NCBI GenBank assembly: GCA_030066015.1
Contig: JASJCL010000054.1
Location: 1-44,216, forward strand
Direction of reading: 5' to 3'
Source: Desulfosarcinaceae bacterium
GTDB taxonomy: Bacteria; Desulfobacterota; Desulfobacteria; Desulfobacterales; Desulfosarcinaceae
DNA: 44,216 nt
This document shows positions 32,757 to 42,281 of the stretch, in pieces (the stretch's first letter is position 1; each line of letters begins with the position of its first letter). The notes beneath the pieces were generated by a model, which was not told the origin of the DNA, did no database searches, and saw only the letters and a program-made list of their open reading frames with translations. The position numbers and the translations under genes were made by a program.

Positions 32757-33221
32757 ATGCGCACCCTTTTCAAGTCGACCCTGATCGTATTTCTGATTCT
32801 CGGCCTTGCGACGCTGGCCTGGAGCGAGAGCGCCACCAAGGAGGAGGTTATCAATCAATGCCAGGCCGCCAGTAAACTGCTGACGGACAAGGGCATCGAT
32901 GCCGCCGTCAAGGCCATTGGCGACAAACAGGGCCCCTTCGTTTGGAAGGACACCTATGTCTTTCTCATGGATCTGGACGGGAAGATGCTGGCCCACCCCT
33001 TTAAACCGGAGCTGACCCAGCGGGATGACCTGCTCCAGGTTGCGGACACGGACGGCAAACCGCTCTTCATGGAGTTCGTGAAGCTGGCCAACAGCAGCGG
33101 CAAGGGTTGGGTGGACTACATGTGGCCGAAACCCAACGAGGAGAAGCCGGTGGGCAAGACCAGCTACATCTATCGGGTGCCCGGTACCCAGTACTTCGTC
33201 GGGGCCGGTATCTATAAGTAA
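32757..33221 (+). CDS. Exported single-Cache-domain protein
   Basis: 154 residues from the ATG at 32757, with AAGGAGG six bases upstream (an ATG two codons earlier touches the site). Signal peptide about 1-22 (ending LAWSES). The rest is one Cache domain: helix EEVINQCQAASKLL, then strands TYVFLMDLDGKMLAHPF, GKGWVDYMWPKP, KTSYIYRVPGTQYFVGAGIYK. These are normally the sensor part of chemoreceptors or kinases; a free-standing secreted copy may be a periplasmic ligand binder or work with a separate transducer. A terminator follows immediately, so it is probably monocistronic. Confidence 0.88.
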   Translation: MRTLFKSTLIVFLILGLATLAWSESATKEEVINQCQAASKLLTDKGIDAAVKAIGDKQGPFVWKDTYVFLMDLDGKMLAHPFKPELTQRDDLLQVADTDGKPLFMEFVKLANSSGKGWVDYMWPKPNEEKPVGKTSYIYRVPGTQYFVGAGIYK

Positions 33222-33240
33222 TTCCACCTGCTGAACGACG

Positions 33241-33283
33241 CCCTCGGAAGGCGTTCCCTCGGGAACACTTCCGGGGGTTTATT
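33241..33283 (+). terminator. Terminator after the Cache-protein gene
   Basis: A 10-bp stem with one G-U pair (33241-33250 with 33268-33277) encloses a GTTCCC/GGGAAC inner hairpin and is followed by TTTATT. Confidence 0.65.
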
Positions 33284-33316
33284 CCAATTCCCCCGCAACC
33301 CTATGGGGTGCGCCGC

Positions 33317-33592
33317 CTAAGAGTGGCCATTCGGGCGACGACGCCTCAGCCACAACAGCCCCGCCATGAACGTGAAGGCCCACGCTCCCCAGCGAAACAG
33401 CTCCCACGCCATCACCCCCCCAAATCCGACATCGGCCGCCCAGATGCGGAAGCTTGTCATCACCACCAGGCAGCCGAAGGTGACCACCAAACAGCCGTAA
33501 TCGCCTCTGTGCGTGCGCAGGGCCAGCCGTGCAAATACGAAGAGGTGAATGGCGAAAATGAGGAGTAATAATTTGTGATAAAGGAGGTTCAC
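33317..33592 (-). CDS. Small three-helix membrane protein
   Basis: 91 residues, from a GTG at 33592. Three hydrophobic segments: about 4-22 (LYHKLLLLIFAIHLFVFARL), 32-48 (YGCLVVTFGCLVVMTSF) and 62-82 (WELFRWGAWAFTFMAGLLWL), with a basic C-terminus (RRRRPNGHS). No domain recognised; it resembles small uncharacterised membrane proteins beside signalling genes. The ribosome site is weak (GAAGG about 12 bases away). Confidence 0.6.
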   Translation of the reverse strand: MNLLYHKLLLLIFAIHLFVFARLALRTHRGDYGCLVVTFGCLVVMTSFRIWAADVGFGGVMAWELFRWGAWAFTFMAGLLWLRRRRPNGHS

Positions 33593-33658
33593 TCAGATCG
33601 GCACCTTCGTCAGGATTGCAGTCGTTGGGGTGATGGGATTGCAGGCGGCTGGCTCCGG

Positions 33659-34144
33659 TCAGTCCATGGGAAGAAAAGCAAACCCGCGATTCTGATAGGC
33701 CACTAGAGAGACAAAGCCGTTGTCCACCAGGGTCACCTGGGGCAGGAAGTCGGTGGGTTTTATCTTTTGGGCGTCAGCGGCAATGGCGCACTGTTCCAGA
33801 ACGAATCCCAGGTCGCTGAAGGCCTCCACCCACTCCCGCATCTCGCGTTTGAATTTCCGGTCGGCAGCGGTCAAATAGACCGTCTCGCCCCGGGTAATAA
33901 AGCGACTGGCCGGGCCGCGAAACACCACCACGACGGTGGGTGTGATACCGGCATCGATCAGCTGGCTGTAGGTCGTGTCCAGGAGCTGCATGCGGCGCAG
34001 CAGCAGTTCACCATCGCCAATAGTGACGTCACACACCCATCGCACGCTTTTTAGTCCCTGGAGAGCCGAGCTGTCGGCCGCAGCGGCGGCGCCAGCCATC
34101 CATACGCCGATGAGCAAAACGATGCAAGCGTTCCGGTAATTCAT
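33659..34144 (-). CDS. Exported DsrE-family protein
   Basis: 161 residues with signal peptide about 1-23 (MAGAAAAADSS). The remainder fits the DsrE/DsrF/YchN-like fold: VRWVCDVTIGDGELLLRRMQLLDTTYSQLIDAGITPTVVVVFRGPASRFI, then AFSDLGFVLEQCAIAADAQ. One cysteine (EQC) aligns with the position used for sulfur carriage in some members; another is in VRWVCDV. The family is linked to sulfur transfer, but exported stand-alone versions are mostly uncharacterised. Gap to the membrane protein gene is 66 bases. Confidence 0.75.
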   Translation of the reverse strand: MNYRNACIVLLIGVWMAGAAAAADSSALQGLKSVRWVCDVTIGDGELLLRRMQLLDTTYSQLIDAGITPTVVVVFRGPASRFITRGETVYLTAADRKFKREMREWVEAFSDLGFVLEQCAIAADAQKIKPTDFLPQVTLVDNGFVSLVAYQNRGFAFLPMD

Positions 34145-34478
34145 CCAAGCCTCCTCATGCGGGCGATAGCGTCGGTTGGAGCTCTCTATTTAGGAACCGC
34201 GAACCACACCCGGTACCATAGGCATCCTACGATCCATTGACCAGCCTGACGGCCGACGGCGAGGCGATCGACCGTGCGGGTCTCGGAGACGCGGCGCTGC
34301 GGATCTTCACTGATATGGTTGGGTGCCTGAAGATGCAAACGGGCAGAAGATCCTGCGGCGCGAGGGCCGTCCAAGCGGCGCCATTCAGGCTGGCCCGGGC
34401 AATGATGGACCGCGCCGGTTGGTCTTGCAACGAGCGCGTGATTCGCTCTGCGTTCGGCCGGAACCTCGATGCGGACAG
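34145..34478. other. Gap of about 330 bases, nothing recognised
   Basis: Separates the DsrE-like gene (transcribed away) from the truC 3' end. Open frames here are non-coding in appearance; no strong promoter, terminator or RNA seen. Confidence 0.5.
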
Positions 34479-35249
34479 TCAGGCTGGCCGCACCGCTTCG
34501 CCCGCAGTGGTTGCGGCGAATCGGTTCCAGGCCGCCTGCCAGCCCAACCGCGCCAGCACGGCCGTGAAGCGGTGCGGCAGCGGTGCGGTGATGAGCAGGC
34601 GCGCACCGTTCAGCGGATGGTCGAAAGCGAGACTCACCGCCGTCAGCAGCAGTCCGGTCACTCCCAGGCGCTCCCTGAAGAGACGGTTATGGGCCCCCTT
34701 GCCGTAGCAAGTGTCGCCAATGACGGGGTGGGCGATCTGTTTCAGGTGACGCCGCAGCTGGTGCCGCCGACCGGTTCGAGGTGTCAGCGCCACCAGAGAG
34801 TAGCGGCTGGTGGCGTAGGGATGGACGGCGAACGGCAGTTCGATCTGCGCCAGACATTGGTAGTCGGTGCGCGCGTTTTGCGGCAGATTTCCGTTGGCCC
34901 GGCGCCGATGCCGGGCCGACAGCCGCTTGAGGGGTCGTTCGATACGTCCCGCCGCCGCGATGTACCCACGCACCACGGCGAGATAGCGTTTCGCGACACG
35001 GCCCTGGCGGAACTGGTCGGCCATTTGGCGTGCCGCCGCCGCATCCAGGGCGAAGAGCATGACGCCACTGGTGGGCCGGTCCAATCGGTGTAATGGATAC
35101 ACCCGGCGGCCGATCTGATCTCGCAGGGACTGGAGAAGGTAATGCCGGGCGTCCGGCGCCTCTGCTGAGCGATGAACCAGCAGACCGGCCGGTTTAACGA
35201 CCGCCACGAGGGCGGTGTCCCGATAGAGAATCTCCAGCGGTGTCGACAT
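34479..35249 (-). CDS. truC: tRNA pseudouridine synthase C (RluA family)
   Basis: 256 residues. The catalytic motif HRLDRPTSG gives the aspartate nucleophile D57, and the TruC-type segment TPRTGRRHQLRRHLKQIAHPVIGDTCYGKGAHN is present. It isomerises uridine 65 in certain tRNAs. N-terminal PLEILYRDTALVAVVKPAGLLVHRS also fits TruC. The gene ends about 25 residues beyond E. coli TruC with an Arg/Ala-rich tail. It is only five bases from the cupin gene, so they and the START gene may form one minus-strand operon. Confidence 0.9.
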   Translation of the reverse strand: MSTPLEILYRDTALVAVVKPAGLLVHRSAEAPDARHYLLQSLRDQIGRRVYPLHRLDRPTSGVMLFALDAAAARQMADQFRQGRVAKRYLAVVRGYIAAAGRIERPLKRLSARHRRRANGNLPQNARTDYQCLAQIELPFAVHPYATSRYSLVALTPRTGRRHQLRRHLKQIAHPVIGDTCYGKGAHNRLFRERLGVTGLLLTAVSLAFDHPLNGARLLITAPLPHRFTAVLARLGWQAAWNRFAATTAGEAVRPA

Positions 35250-35254
35250 AGTCT

Positions 35255-35677
35255 TCAGCCAGCTGAAGGTCCATCGCCCGCCACGTCATCGATGGGAGCG
35301 CCATCCGCACCGGGGGGGCGATCGCGATGGGCACGCTCTGGTGAGAAGGCTGGCAGGCAGACGGCGACATAGACAGCGCCCTGGTCCTCGGCAGTGTGGT
35401 AGCGCACCCACTGGCCGGCCTCGCAGATGACGGCTTCTCCCGCCGCCACGGCCAGCGTTTCGGCGGGCGATTCCACGTACAGGCACCCGTCCAGGACAAG
35501 GGTATACTCATCGAAGTCCGGTGTCTGCCCCGGCTCATACCAACCGGCCGGCGCCCGCATGTGAGCGATGCTGACCGCATCGGTACCGCTGTTGACACGG
35601 CCCACGTATTCGGCGATGGTTTTGGGCCTGTTGCCCTGGGCGGCGACAATGCTGGGAGCCGCTATTTTGCGTGCCAT
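35255..35677 (-). CDS. Cupin-domain protein
   Basis: 140 residues with a cupin beta-barrel pattern: DEYTLVLDGCLYVE and VAAGEAVICEAGQWVRYHTAE (motif 2, with only one His), preceded by an extended N-terminus with APSIVAAQGNRPKTIAEYVGRV. Sparse His ligands suggest it may not bind a metal in the standard way. It resembles EutQ/EutS-neighbour-type or ligand-sensing cupins. AAGGAGG precedes the ATG. It overlaps the START-domain gene's 3' end by 16 bases, indicating co-transcription. C-terminus is disordered-looking (RPPGADGAP). Confidence 0.78.
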   Translation of the reverse strand: MARKIAAPSIVAAQGNRPKTIAEYVGRVNSGTDAVSIAHMRAPAGWYEPGQTPDFDEYTLVLDGCLYVESPAETLAVAAGEAVICEAGQWVRYHTAEDQGAVYVAVCLPAFSPERAHRDRPPGADGAPIDDVAGDGPSAG

Positions 35678-36486
35678 GACACCTCCTTGGGCAACCCTGT
35701 CCCGGTGTCGGCGGTTGTCTCGAGGGGGCCCCCTGCTTGCAGCTCGGTCAACAGCTTCTGGTAGGCTGGCGGCAACGGGTACCCCGCGGTCTGGGCCCGT
35801 GCTTCCAACGCTTTGACGAATTTGAATGGTGCCTGCCGAAGACCGAAGGCCGCCATAACGACCGGAATCCGTCCGCGGGGATCGACCAGCATCAGGAAAT
35901 CGACAGCCGTCCGATTGGGGCCCAAAGGACGCAAGCGGGTCCGGCTGCAGACCATGTGAGCGCGCACGCGACCCTTTGCCAAGGGCGCACGCGGGTGGTC
36001 AATGGAGACGGCGTCGGCCACCAGGTCTCCCGCTTCCCGATCGAAAAATAGATGGCATTGTAGAACCAGCTCCCGGTCGGCAAAGGGAAAGGGGAGCGCA
36101 TATATGCTGCGGGTGACGCGCTCCAAGGCGGAGCGCTGGTCCACCAACTCCTGTTGGGCCAAATCCGGCATCCAATCGGCAGCGGTTGCATTGTCTTCCA
36201 GAACCGCAAGAATCTGCTCAACCGGCGCCTTGAGAATTCCCTGGGCGCGGTAAGCGGCGTGGCCGCCCGGATTGGGGGCCTGCATCTCGACCACGATGCC
36301 GCTTTGGTCGGCGATCTGGGTCCAACCGTCGGCGGCGAAATCGACGGGCAGGGGGGAGGCCGCCATGGCCGCGGTTAGCAGGGAAAACAGGCCGCCGGAG
36401 AGACACAGCCCAAGGATGGAACCAAGGCGCCAGCGCCGCGTCGAGCTTGCATGGCGCCCGGCAGCCCTTACTCTTAAAGCGTTCAT
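35662..36486 (-). CDS. Exported START/SRPBCC-domain protein
   Basis: 274 residues with a cleavable N-terminus (hydrophobic about 25-42, ending MAASPLP). The body has the START-like pattern WTQIADQSGIVVEMQAPNPGG, APVEQILAVLEDNATAADWMPDL, SALERVTRSIYALPFPFADRELVL and VVMAAFGLRQAPFKFVKALEARA. START domains hold a lipid or other hydrophobic ligand; an exported form may shuttle lipids in the periplasm. First gene of the likely START-cupin-truC unit. The frame's RBS is weak. Confidence 0.82.
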   Translation of the reverse strand: MNALRVRAAGRHASSTRRWRLGSILGLCLSGGLFSLLTAAMAASPLPVDFAADGWTQIADQSGIVVEMQAPNPGGHAAYRAQGILKAPVEQILAVLEDNATAADWMPDLAQQELVDQRSALERVTRSIYALPFPFADRELVLQCHLFFDREAGDLVADAVSIDHPRAPLAKGRVRAHMVCSRTRLRPLGPNRTAVDFLMLVDPRGRIPVVMAAFGLRQAPFKFVKALEARAQTAGYPLPPAYQKLLTELQAGGPLETTADTGTGLPKEVSWHAK

Positions 36487-36537
36487 AGCTCAGCACAATG
36501 CCATCTGTCCGACAACTTGTCCAGTGGAGAACGCCCC

Positions 36538-37062
36538 ATGACCACACTGGGTCACAGCCTGATGGGTCTCGCCGCACTGACGATCTGCCTGCCGCCCGGT
36601 ATCACCTGGCGAGGTTTACTGCCATGGGCCATCCTCTTTATCGCACTGGCCTCCCTCCCCGACTGGCCGCTGCCCCAGTGGGGGCATCAGCGGCTGGTCG
36701 TCAGCCATAGTTTGTGGACCAACCTGATGCTCTGCACGCTGCTGACCGCCACGCTCTGGCGGTTCGGGCCCAAGTCCGGCGGCAGCCGCCGAATACTGAT
36801 CTGCGGTGCGCTGAGCTGGTTGAGCCATCTCCTCCTCGACACCCTTTACGGCGATCTGCCCGGCGTCGCCATCTACTGGCCGTTCAGCGATCGTCTGGCA
36901 ACGCTGCCCCTGCCGTGGCTCAAGTCGCTGTCCCACCCGCCGCCCCCCTTCGATGGAGCGGTGATCCAGATTCTGGTGCTGGAAGCCATCACTTTCACCC
37001 CCTTCCTGCTGGCCGCTCTCTGGGTCCGTCGCCGCTGGCCGCCCACCGGCCGCATCGGATGA
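36538..37062 (+). CDS. YdjM/DUF457-type membrane-bound putative hydrolase
   Basis: 174 residues from ATG 36538 (GGAGA eight bases upstream). It shows the YdjM-like motifs: LGHSLMG, LASLPDWP, HQRLVVSHSLWTN and WLSHLLLDTLYGD, i.e. the His/Asp sets proposed to bind a metal. About four membrane helices (9-22, 30-42, 64-78, 143-160). In E. coli YdjM is LexA-regulated; no LexA box was looked for successfully here. Function of the family is poorly known. Divergent from the START gene. Confidence 0.8.
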   Translation: MTTLGHSLMGLAALTICLPPGITWRGLLPWAILFIALASLPDWPLPQWGHQRLVVSHSLWTNLMLCTLLTATLWRFGPKSGGSRRILICGALSWLSHLLLDTLYGDLPGVAIYWPFSDRLATLPLPWLKSLSHPPPPFDGAVIQILVLEAITFTPFLLAALWVRRRWPPTGRIG

Positions 37063-37073
37063 CGGCCTATCAA

Positions 37074-37102
37074 TTTACAGCGAGGGCGCCTTTGGGTATA
37101 CT
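37074..37102 (+). promoter_or_regulatory. Sigma-70 promoter for the pnt operon
   Basis: TTTACA (37074-37079), a 17-base spacer and TATACT (37097-37102). The start would be near 37109, giving a leader of about 180 bases before pntAA. Confidence 0.75.
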
Positions 37103-37289
37103 TGGCCCGTTCCCGAGATATCCATCCGCCACTTGCGCAAGACCGGGCCGCTGCTCGGTCGGGACCACGGGTGCCTACCCCGGTTCGGCCGATCCACCCA
37201 GGCCCAGCGCAAGCCAAATCCGGCGCCGACACTCCATCCGAGACCTGCAGCGGTGGTCCCGTCTGCCCGACGCAAGAGAGGTTTAGTGC

Positions 37290-38465
37290 ATGATAATCGC
37301 CATTCCCAGAGAGTCCTGCCCCGGAGAGGCCCGAGTCGCGCTGGTGCCCCAACTGGTGCCGGCGCTCGTCAACGCCGGCCATGAAGTGCTGGTGGAGGTG
37401 GAAGCGGGCCTGGCCGCCGGGTACGAGGATGTCGCCTATCGGCAGGGCGGCGCCCAGCTGTTGGGGGATCGGCGCACCCTCTTTGAAACGGCCGAAGCGA
37501 TCTTTATGGTGCGGGGGCCGGGTGCCAACCCGCAACGGGGTGCCGAAGACCTGGCCCTGCTCAGGCCGGATCAAACCCTTGTCGCCTTTCTCAACCCGCT
37601 GATGGCCCAACGAGAAGCCCAAACGCTGGCGGACAAGGGCGTCACCGCCTTCAGCTTAGAACTGATCCCCAGAATTTCCCGAGCCCAAAGCATGGACGCC
37701 CTCAGCAGCATGGCCAGCCTGGCGGGCTACAAGGGCGTTTTGGAAGCCGCCAACCACCTTCCCAAAATCTTTCCCCTGATGATGACGGCCGCCGGCTCCC
37801 TCACCCCGGCCAAGGTGTTTGTCATTGGTGCCGGGGTCACCGGTCTGCAGGCCTGCGCCACCGCCAAGCGCATGGGCGCCCTGGTATCGGCCTACGACAT
37901 CCGTCCGGCGGTAAAGGAGCAGGTCATGAGTGTGGGGGCTGAATTTGTCGAGTTTGACCTCGCCACCAACGGCGCCGAGGACAGCCGCGGTTATGCCCGC
38001 GAGCAGGACGCCAACTTCATCCAGCGTCAGCAGGCGGAGATGGCCAAGGTGATCGAGGCCAGCGACGTCGTTATCGCCACGGCCGGAGTACCCGGCCGCC
38101 GCGCGCCGGTGCTGATAACGGAGGAGATGGTGCGGGGAATGGCGCCCCGTTCGGTGATCGTCGACGTCGTGGCCGACCTGGGGGGCAACTGCGCCCTGAC
38201 GGTGGTGGGCGAGACCGTCGTTCGCCACGGCGTGACCCTCATCGGACCCGCCAACTTGCCCTCCTCAGTCGCCTTCCACGCCAGCCAGATGCTGGCCAAG
38301 AACATCACGGCCCTTTTCGATCACCTCACCGACATGGCGGGCGATCTGATGCTCAACCTCAATGAGGAGATCACCGTATCGACCCTTCTGTGCCATGCCG
38401 GCCAGATCACCAATGACCGGGTTCGTGAAGCGATGCAGCTGCCCCCGATGGAAGCGCAGCGCTAA
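37290..38465 (+). CDS. pntAA: NAD(P) transhydrogenase, alpha subunit part 1
   Basis: 391 residues, the soluble NAD(H)-binding domain I. Clear features: N-terminal IAIPRESCPGEARVALVP, QSMDALSSMASLAGYKGVL, the Rossmann segment VIGAGVTGLQACATAKRMGA, RPAVKEQVMSVGAEFV and the end of the NAD-binding half with VADLGGNCALT. The domain is followed by pntAB as a separate gene, so this is the split form found in many bacteria. With PntAB and PntB it couples hydride transfer between NADH and NADP+ to proton movement. Spacing to pntAB is 20 bases. Confidence 0.95.
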   Translation: MIIAIPRESCPGEARVALVPQLVPALVNAGHEVLVEVEAGLAAGYEDVAYRQGGAQLLGDRRTLFETAEAIFMVRGPGANPQRGAEDLALLRPDQTLVAFLNPLMAQREAQTLADKGVTAFSLELIPRISRAQSMDALSSMASLAGYKGVLEAANHLPKIFPLMMTAAGSLTPAKVFVIGAGVTGLQACATAKRMGALVSAYDIRPAVKEQVMSVGAEFVEFDLATNGAEDSRGYAREQDANFIQRQQAEMAKVIEASDVVIATAGVPGRRAPVLITEEMVRGMAPRSVIVDVVADLGGNCALTVVGETVVRHGVTLIGPANLPSSVAFHASQMLAKNITALFDHLTDMAGDLMLNLNEEITVSTLLCHAGQITNDRVREAMQLPPMEAQR

Positions 38466-38485
38466 TTCCTGAGAAAGGCCATTTC

Positions 38486-38764
38486 ATGGACATCGTATTG
38501 CTGTTGACCATCTTCGTGCTGGCGCTATTCGCCGGCAGCGAGATCATCACGAAAGTGCCGCCCACACTGCACACCCCGTTGATGAGCGGCACCAATGCCA
38601 TCAGCGGGATCACCCTGGTGGGCGCACTGGCTTCCGCCAAACTGGGCAGCCCCGGTCTGGCCCAAGCGCTGGGATTCGCCGCCGTGGTGCTGGCGACCAT
38701 CAACGTCGTGGGTGGCTTCCTGGTGACCCACCGGATTCTCAACATGTTCCGTCGCAAGGGATAA
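38486..38764 (+). CDS. pntAB: NAD(P) transhydrogenase, alpha subunit part 2 (membrane)
   Basis: 92 residues with three to four membrane helices and the signature KVPPTLHTPLMSGTNAISGITLVGAL, which is nearly invariant in proton-translocating domain II of the alpha subunit. Separate from pntAA as in the split arrangement. Four bases separate its stop from pntB. Confidence 0.95.
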   Translation: MDIVLLLTIFVLALFAGSEIITKVPPTLHTPLMSGTNAISGITLVGALASAKLGSPGLAQALGFAAVVLATINVVGGFLVTHRILNMFRRKG

Positions 38765-38768
38765 CGCC

Positions 38769-40160
<1,392 letters not shown>

Positions 40161-40220
40161 CCAGGCGCGGTCGCAACCACGTCCATGGTATCTGGCGGCG
40201 GAGCGTTGGGGGTAGGGTCC

Positions 40221-40484
40221 TCACGCCCGCCAGTATGCCGGTGCGTCGATGGCCCGAGCGCATCGCACCTTCCCAGCGATTCTGCCCAAGACCCCGCCGG
40301 AGAGGTCCTGCACCATCCAGGCGGCGGTGTTCTCTTGCGCGATCGCATAGGGCGCATCGAAGCCCACCGCACCGCCGGGCCTGAAGCCGCAGCGGGGGTA
40401 GTCGTCGGGGTGGCCGAGAACGAAGACCAGGGCCACCCCGGCTCGTCTCAATCGGTCCAGGCTCACCCCGATCAACGGACGCCG
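40221..40484 (-). pseudogene. 5'-truncated GNAT N-acetyltransferase remnant
   Basis: The last about 85 codons encode the C-terminal half of a YhbS-like GNAT acetyltransferase: SLDRLRRAGVALVFVLGHP, DYPRCGFRPGGAVGF, and the ending with VLGRIAGKVR. The N-terminal half with the acetyl-CoA loop is missing; upstream codons overlap the DinB gene antisense and look non-coding. It occupies most of the 350-base gap between pntB and the DinB gene. Confidence 0.65.
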
Positions 40485-40513
40485 TGTCCATTCGGCCGGT
40501 GAGCCACCTGCAC

Positions 40514-41011
40514 CTACGCCAGACGGGTCAGATAGGCGTCCCGCGTCAGCCACAACTCCTCCATCCGATACATGTGCCAGTGGTCGTGCATCAGCAGATG
40601 GCGCGTCAGAATAGAGAGGGTGTAGCGCGTGTACTCCGGGTGGGTGGCCGAACGCTGCCAAATCTCCTCCTCATCGACCACCGCCGCCAATCGTGCAACC
40701 TGATCGCTCCGGACAGCTGCGAAGCGATCCATGGCGACGGCCATCTCCATTCGCGGCGGCGTTTCGGGCGCCTTTTCATCCGCCCCAGGAATATAGGGCG
40801 TGAACACGGGGTGATCTTCGCCGATGAAACGGTCAATCCGCGTTAGCAGCATGGGCTGAACCTGGGCCAGGTGACTGACATGCTCGGCGATGGTCCAAAA
40901 GCCGTCACCGCGGCGTAGATCCAGTTTCTCCGCCGGTATGGCTGCCACGAAGGCAGCGAGGATCGATGGGGTGCTGCGCAATCCTTGCAGTAAATGATGG
41001 CGCGCTTTCAT
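40514..41011 (-). CDS. DinB-family four-helix protein
   Basis: 165 residues with the DinB/YfiT metal triad pattern: AEHVSHLAQ (first His) and LLMHDHWHMYRMEEL (the H-X3-H pair). The domain is a four-helix bundle often acting as a thiol-dependent transferase or stress protein; role here unknown. AAAGGAG lies six or so bases before the ATG. The remnant GNAT gene lies just downstream. Confidence 0.88.
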   Translation of the reverse strand: MKARHHLLQGLRSTPSILAAFVAAIPAEKLDLRRGDGFWTIAEHVSHLAQVQPMLLTRIDRFIGEDHPVFTPYIPGADEKAPETPPRMEMAVAMDRFAAVRSDQVARLAAVVDEEEIWQRSATHPEYTRYTLSILTRHLLMHDHWHMYRMEELWLTRDAYLTRLA

Positions 41012-41111
41012 AGAGGGCTCCTTTTCTGTTATTGCGGACGGGAACTTCCTGGAGGGCGACGTGGCGCACTGCGCCCGTCAGGCGGATGCCGGGCCGCGGA
41101 CACCATTGCGC

Positions 41112-41140
41112 TTGACACGCGATAGGTCATCTGCGATTTT
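41112..41140 (+). promoter_or_regulatory. Promoter candidate for the GDSL esterase gene
   Basis: TTGACA (41112-41117), 17-base spacer, then GATTTT (41135-41140) with an extended TGC just before it. Gene start is 68 bases downstream. Confidence 0.45.
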
Positions 41141-41207
41141 TAAATTCTCCCCTTATGCTCTTGCTCCTTTCCATTCCATGATCGACCCAAGTTTCTCAGG
41201 AGGCAGC

Positions 41208-42125
41208 ATGCGCAACGTCCCCAACCGAAAGTCCTGTGTGTTCACCATCATCCTGACGCTGGCCATCGTCCTCCCCACGATCTCGGCGGCGTCCCAATTC
41301 ACCCACCTCGTGGTCTTCGGCGACAGTCTGTCGGACGATGGCAACCTGTTCGCCCTGGACCCCGGGAGCGTACCGGCCAACAGGTACTTCCAGGGCCGCC
41401 TCTCCAACGGGCCGGTATGGGCCGAATACCTGGCCGGCGCCGACTTGCTGGATAGCATTCTGGTCAACAACGCTTACGCTGCGGCCACCACCGACGGCAG
41501 TTCGCCGCCGGGGCTGGGATTGCAGGTAGCCGCTTACACGGCTGCGGCATCTGCCCTACCGGACGCCCTCTACGCGATCTGGATCGGTGCCAATGACTTC
41601 CTTGGCGGAGCAGTGGATGTTCAGCGCACTGCGTCCAACATCGCGGCAGCCCTGGAGGATTTGGCCGAATTCGGTGCCAGGCATATCCTCGTGGTCGACC
41701 TTCCCGACCTGGGGGCCACCCCCCGCAACAACGGCAACCCCGGTACCGCCCAAGCGGCCAGTGGCTTGACCCAGCGCTTCAACGGAGAGTTGGCCGACGT
41801 GGTAGCGGAATTCCAGGACGCCTATCCAGCAGTTGCCGTGTACACCTTTAGTGTCTTCGACCTCTTCGCCGACGTCGTCGCCAATCCTGCCGCATATGGC
41901 ATCGGTAACACCAACGACGTATGCCCCAATTTCCTAGTCGACGACGATTTTGAAAACGACGGCGATTACCTGTTCTGGGACGATCTCCATCCCACTACCG
42001 AGGCCCATTCCGAGATCGCCCGCAGCGTGGCGGAAACCCTGCCTGAACCAGAGGATGAGAGTGACGACAACGTTGCCTTGGGCTGCTTCATCGGCGGACT
42101 GTCGGCCGATCTCTATCAGCCGTAA
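41208..42125 (+). CDS. Exported GDSL-family lipase/esterase
   Basis: 305 residues from ATG 41208 (AGGAGG with a short spacer); the longer open frame upstream contains the promoter. Signal peptide about 1-28 (ending TISAAS). Block I VFGDSLSDDGN holds nucleophile S40, block III is WIGANDF, and block V DDLHPTTEAH supplies Asp and His. There is an N-terminal pattern of the SGNH passenger type but no autotransporter barrel; length stops soon after block V. A secreted ester hydrolase acting on lipids or glycan esters is likely. A nested stem-loop lies just after the stop. Confidence 0.92.
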   Translation: MRNVPNRKSCVFTIILTLAIVLPTISAASQFTHLVVFGDSLSDDGNLFALDPGSVPANRYFQGRLSNGPVWAEYLAGADLLDSILVNNAYAAATTDGSSPPGLGLQVAAYTAAASALPDALYAIWIGANDFLGGAVDVQRTASNIAAALEDLAEFGARHILVVDLPDLGATPRNNGNPGTAQAASGLTQRFNGELADVVAEFQDAYPAVAVYTFSVFDLFADVVANPAAYGIGNTNDVCPNFLVDDDFENDGDYLFWDDLHPTTEAHSEIARSVAETLPEPEDESDDNVALGCFIGGLSADLYQP

Positions 42126-42133
42126 TGCGGCGG

Positions 42134-42168
42134 CACTCATGCTGCGGCATGATGCCGGGGCATGAGTG
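42134..42168. terminator. Nested palindromic stem-loop between convergent genes
   Basis: Outer stem CACTCATGC (42134-42142) pairs with GCATGAGTG (42160-42168), and the inner CGGCAT-G-ATGCCG (42145-42157) is itself a perfect palindrome. No T-run, so it may be a Rho-independent-like block or RNA stabiliser. Confidence 0.45.
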
Positions 42169-42281
42169 TCGGGGCAAGGTCATCGCAGCGATGCTGGCGC
42201 AGGAGCGATGGCGCGCCAAGGTAGACGCGCCCATGTCGGTGCGGAATCAGCGGATGGAACCGTTCGCAAGGGGGGCACCCG

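Noticed and set aside
34237-34707. 156-codon plus-strand frame
   Set aside because: Runs antisense into truC and shows no coding character in its free part.
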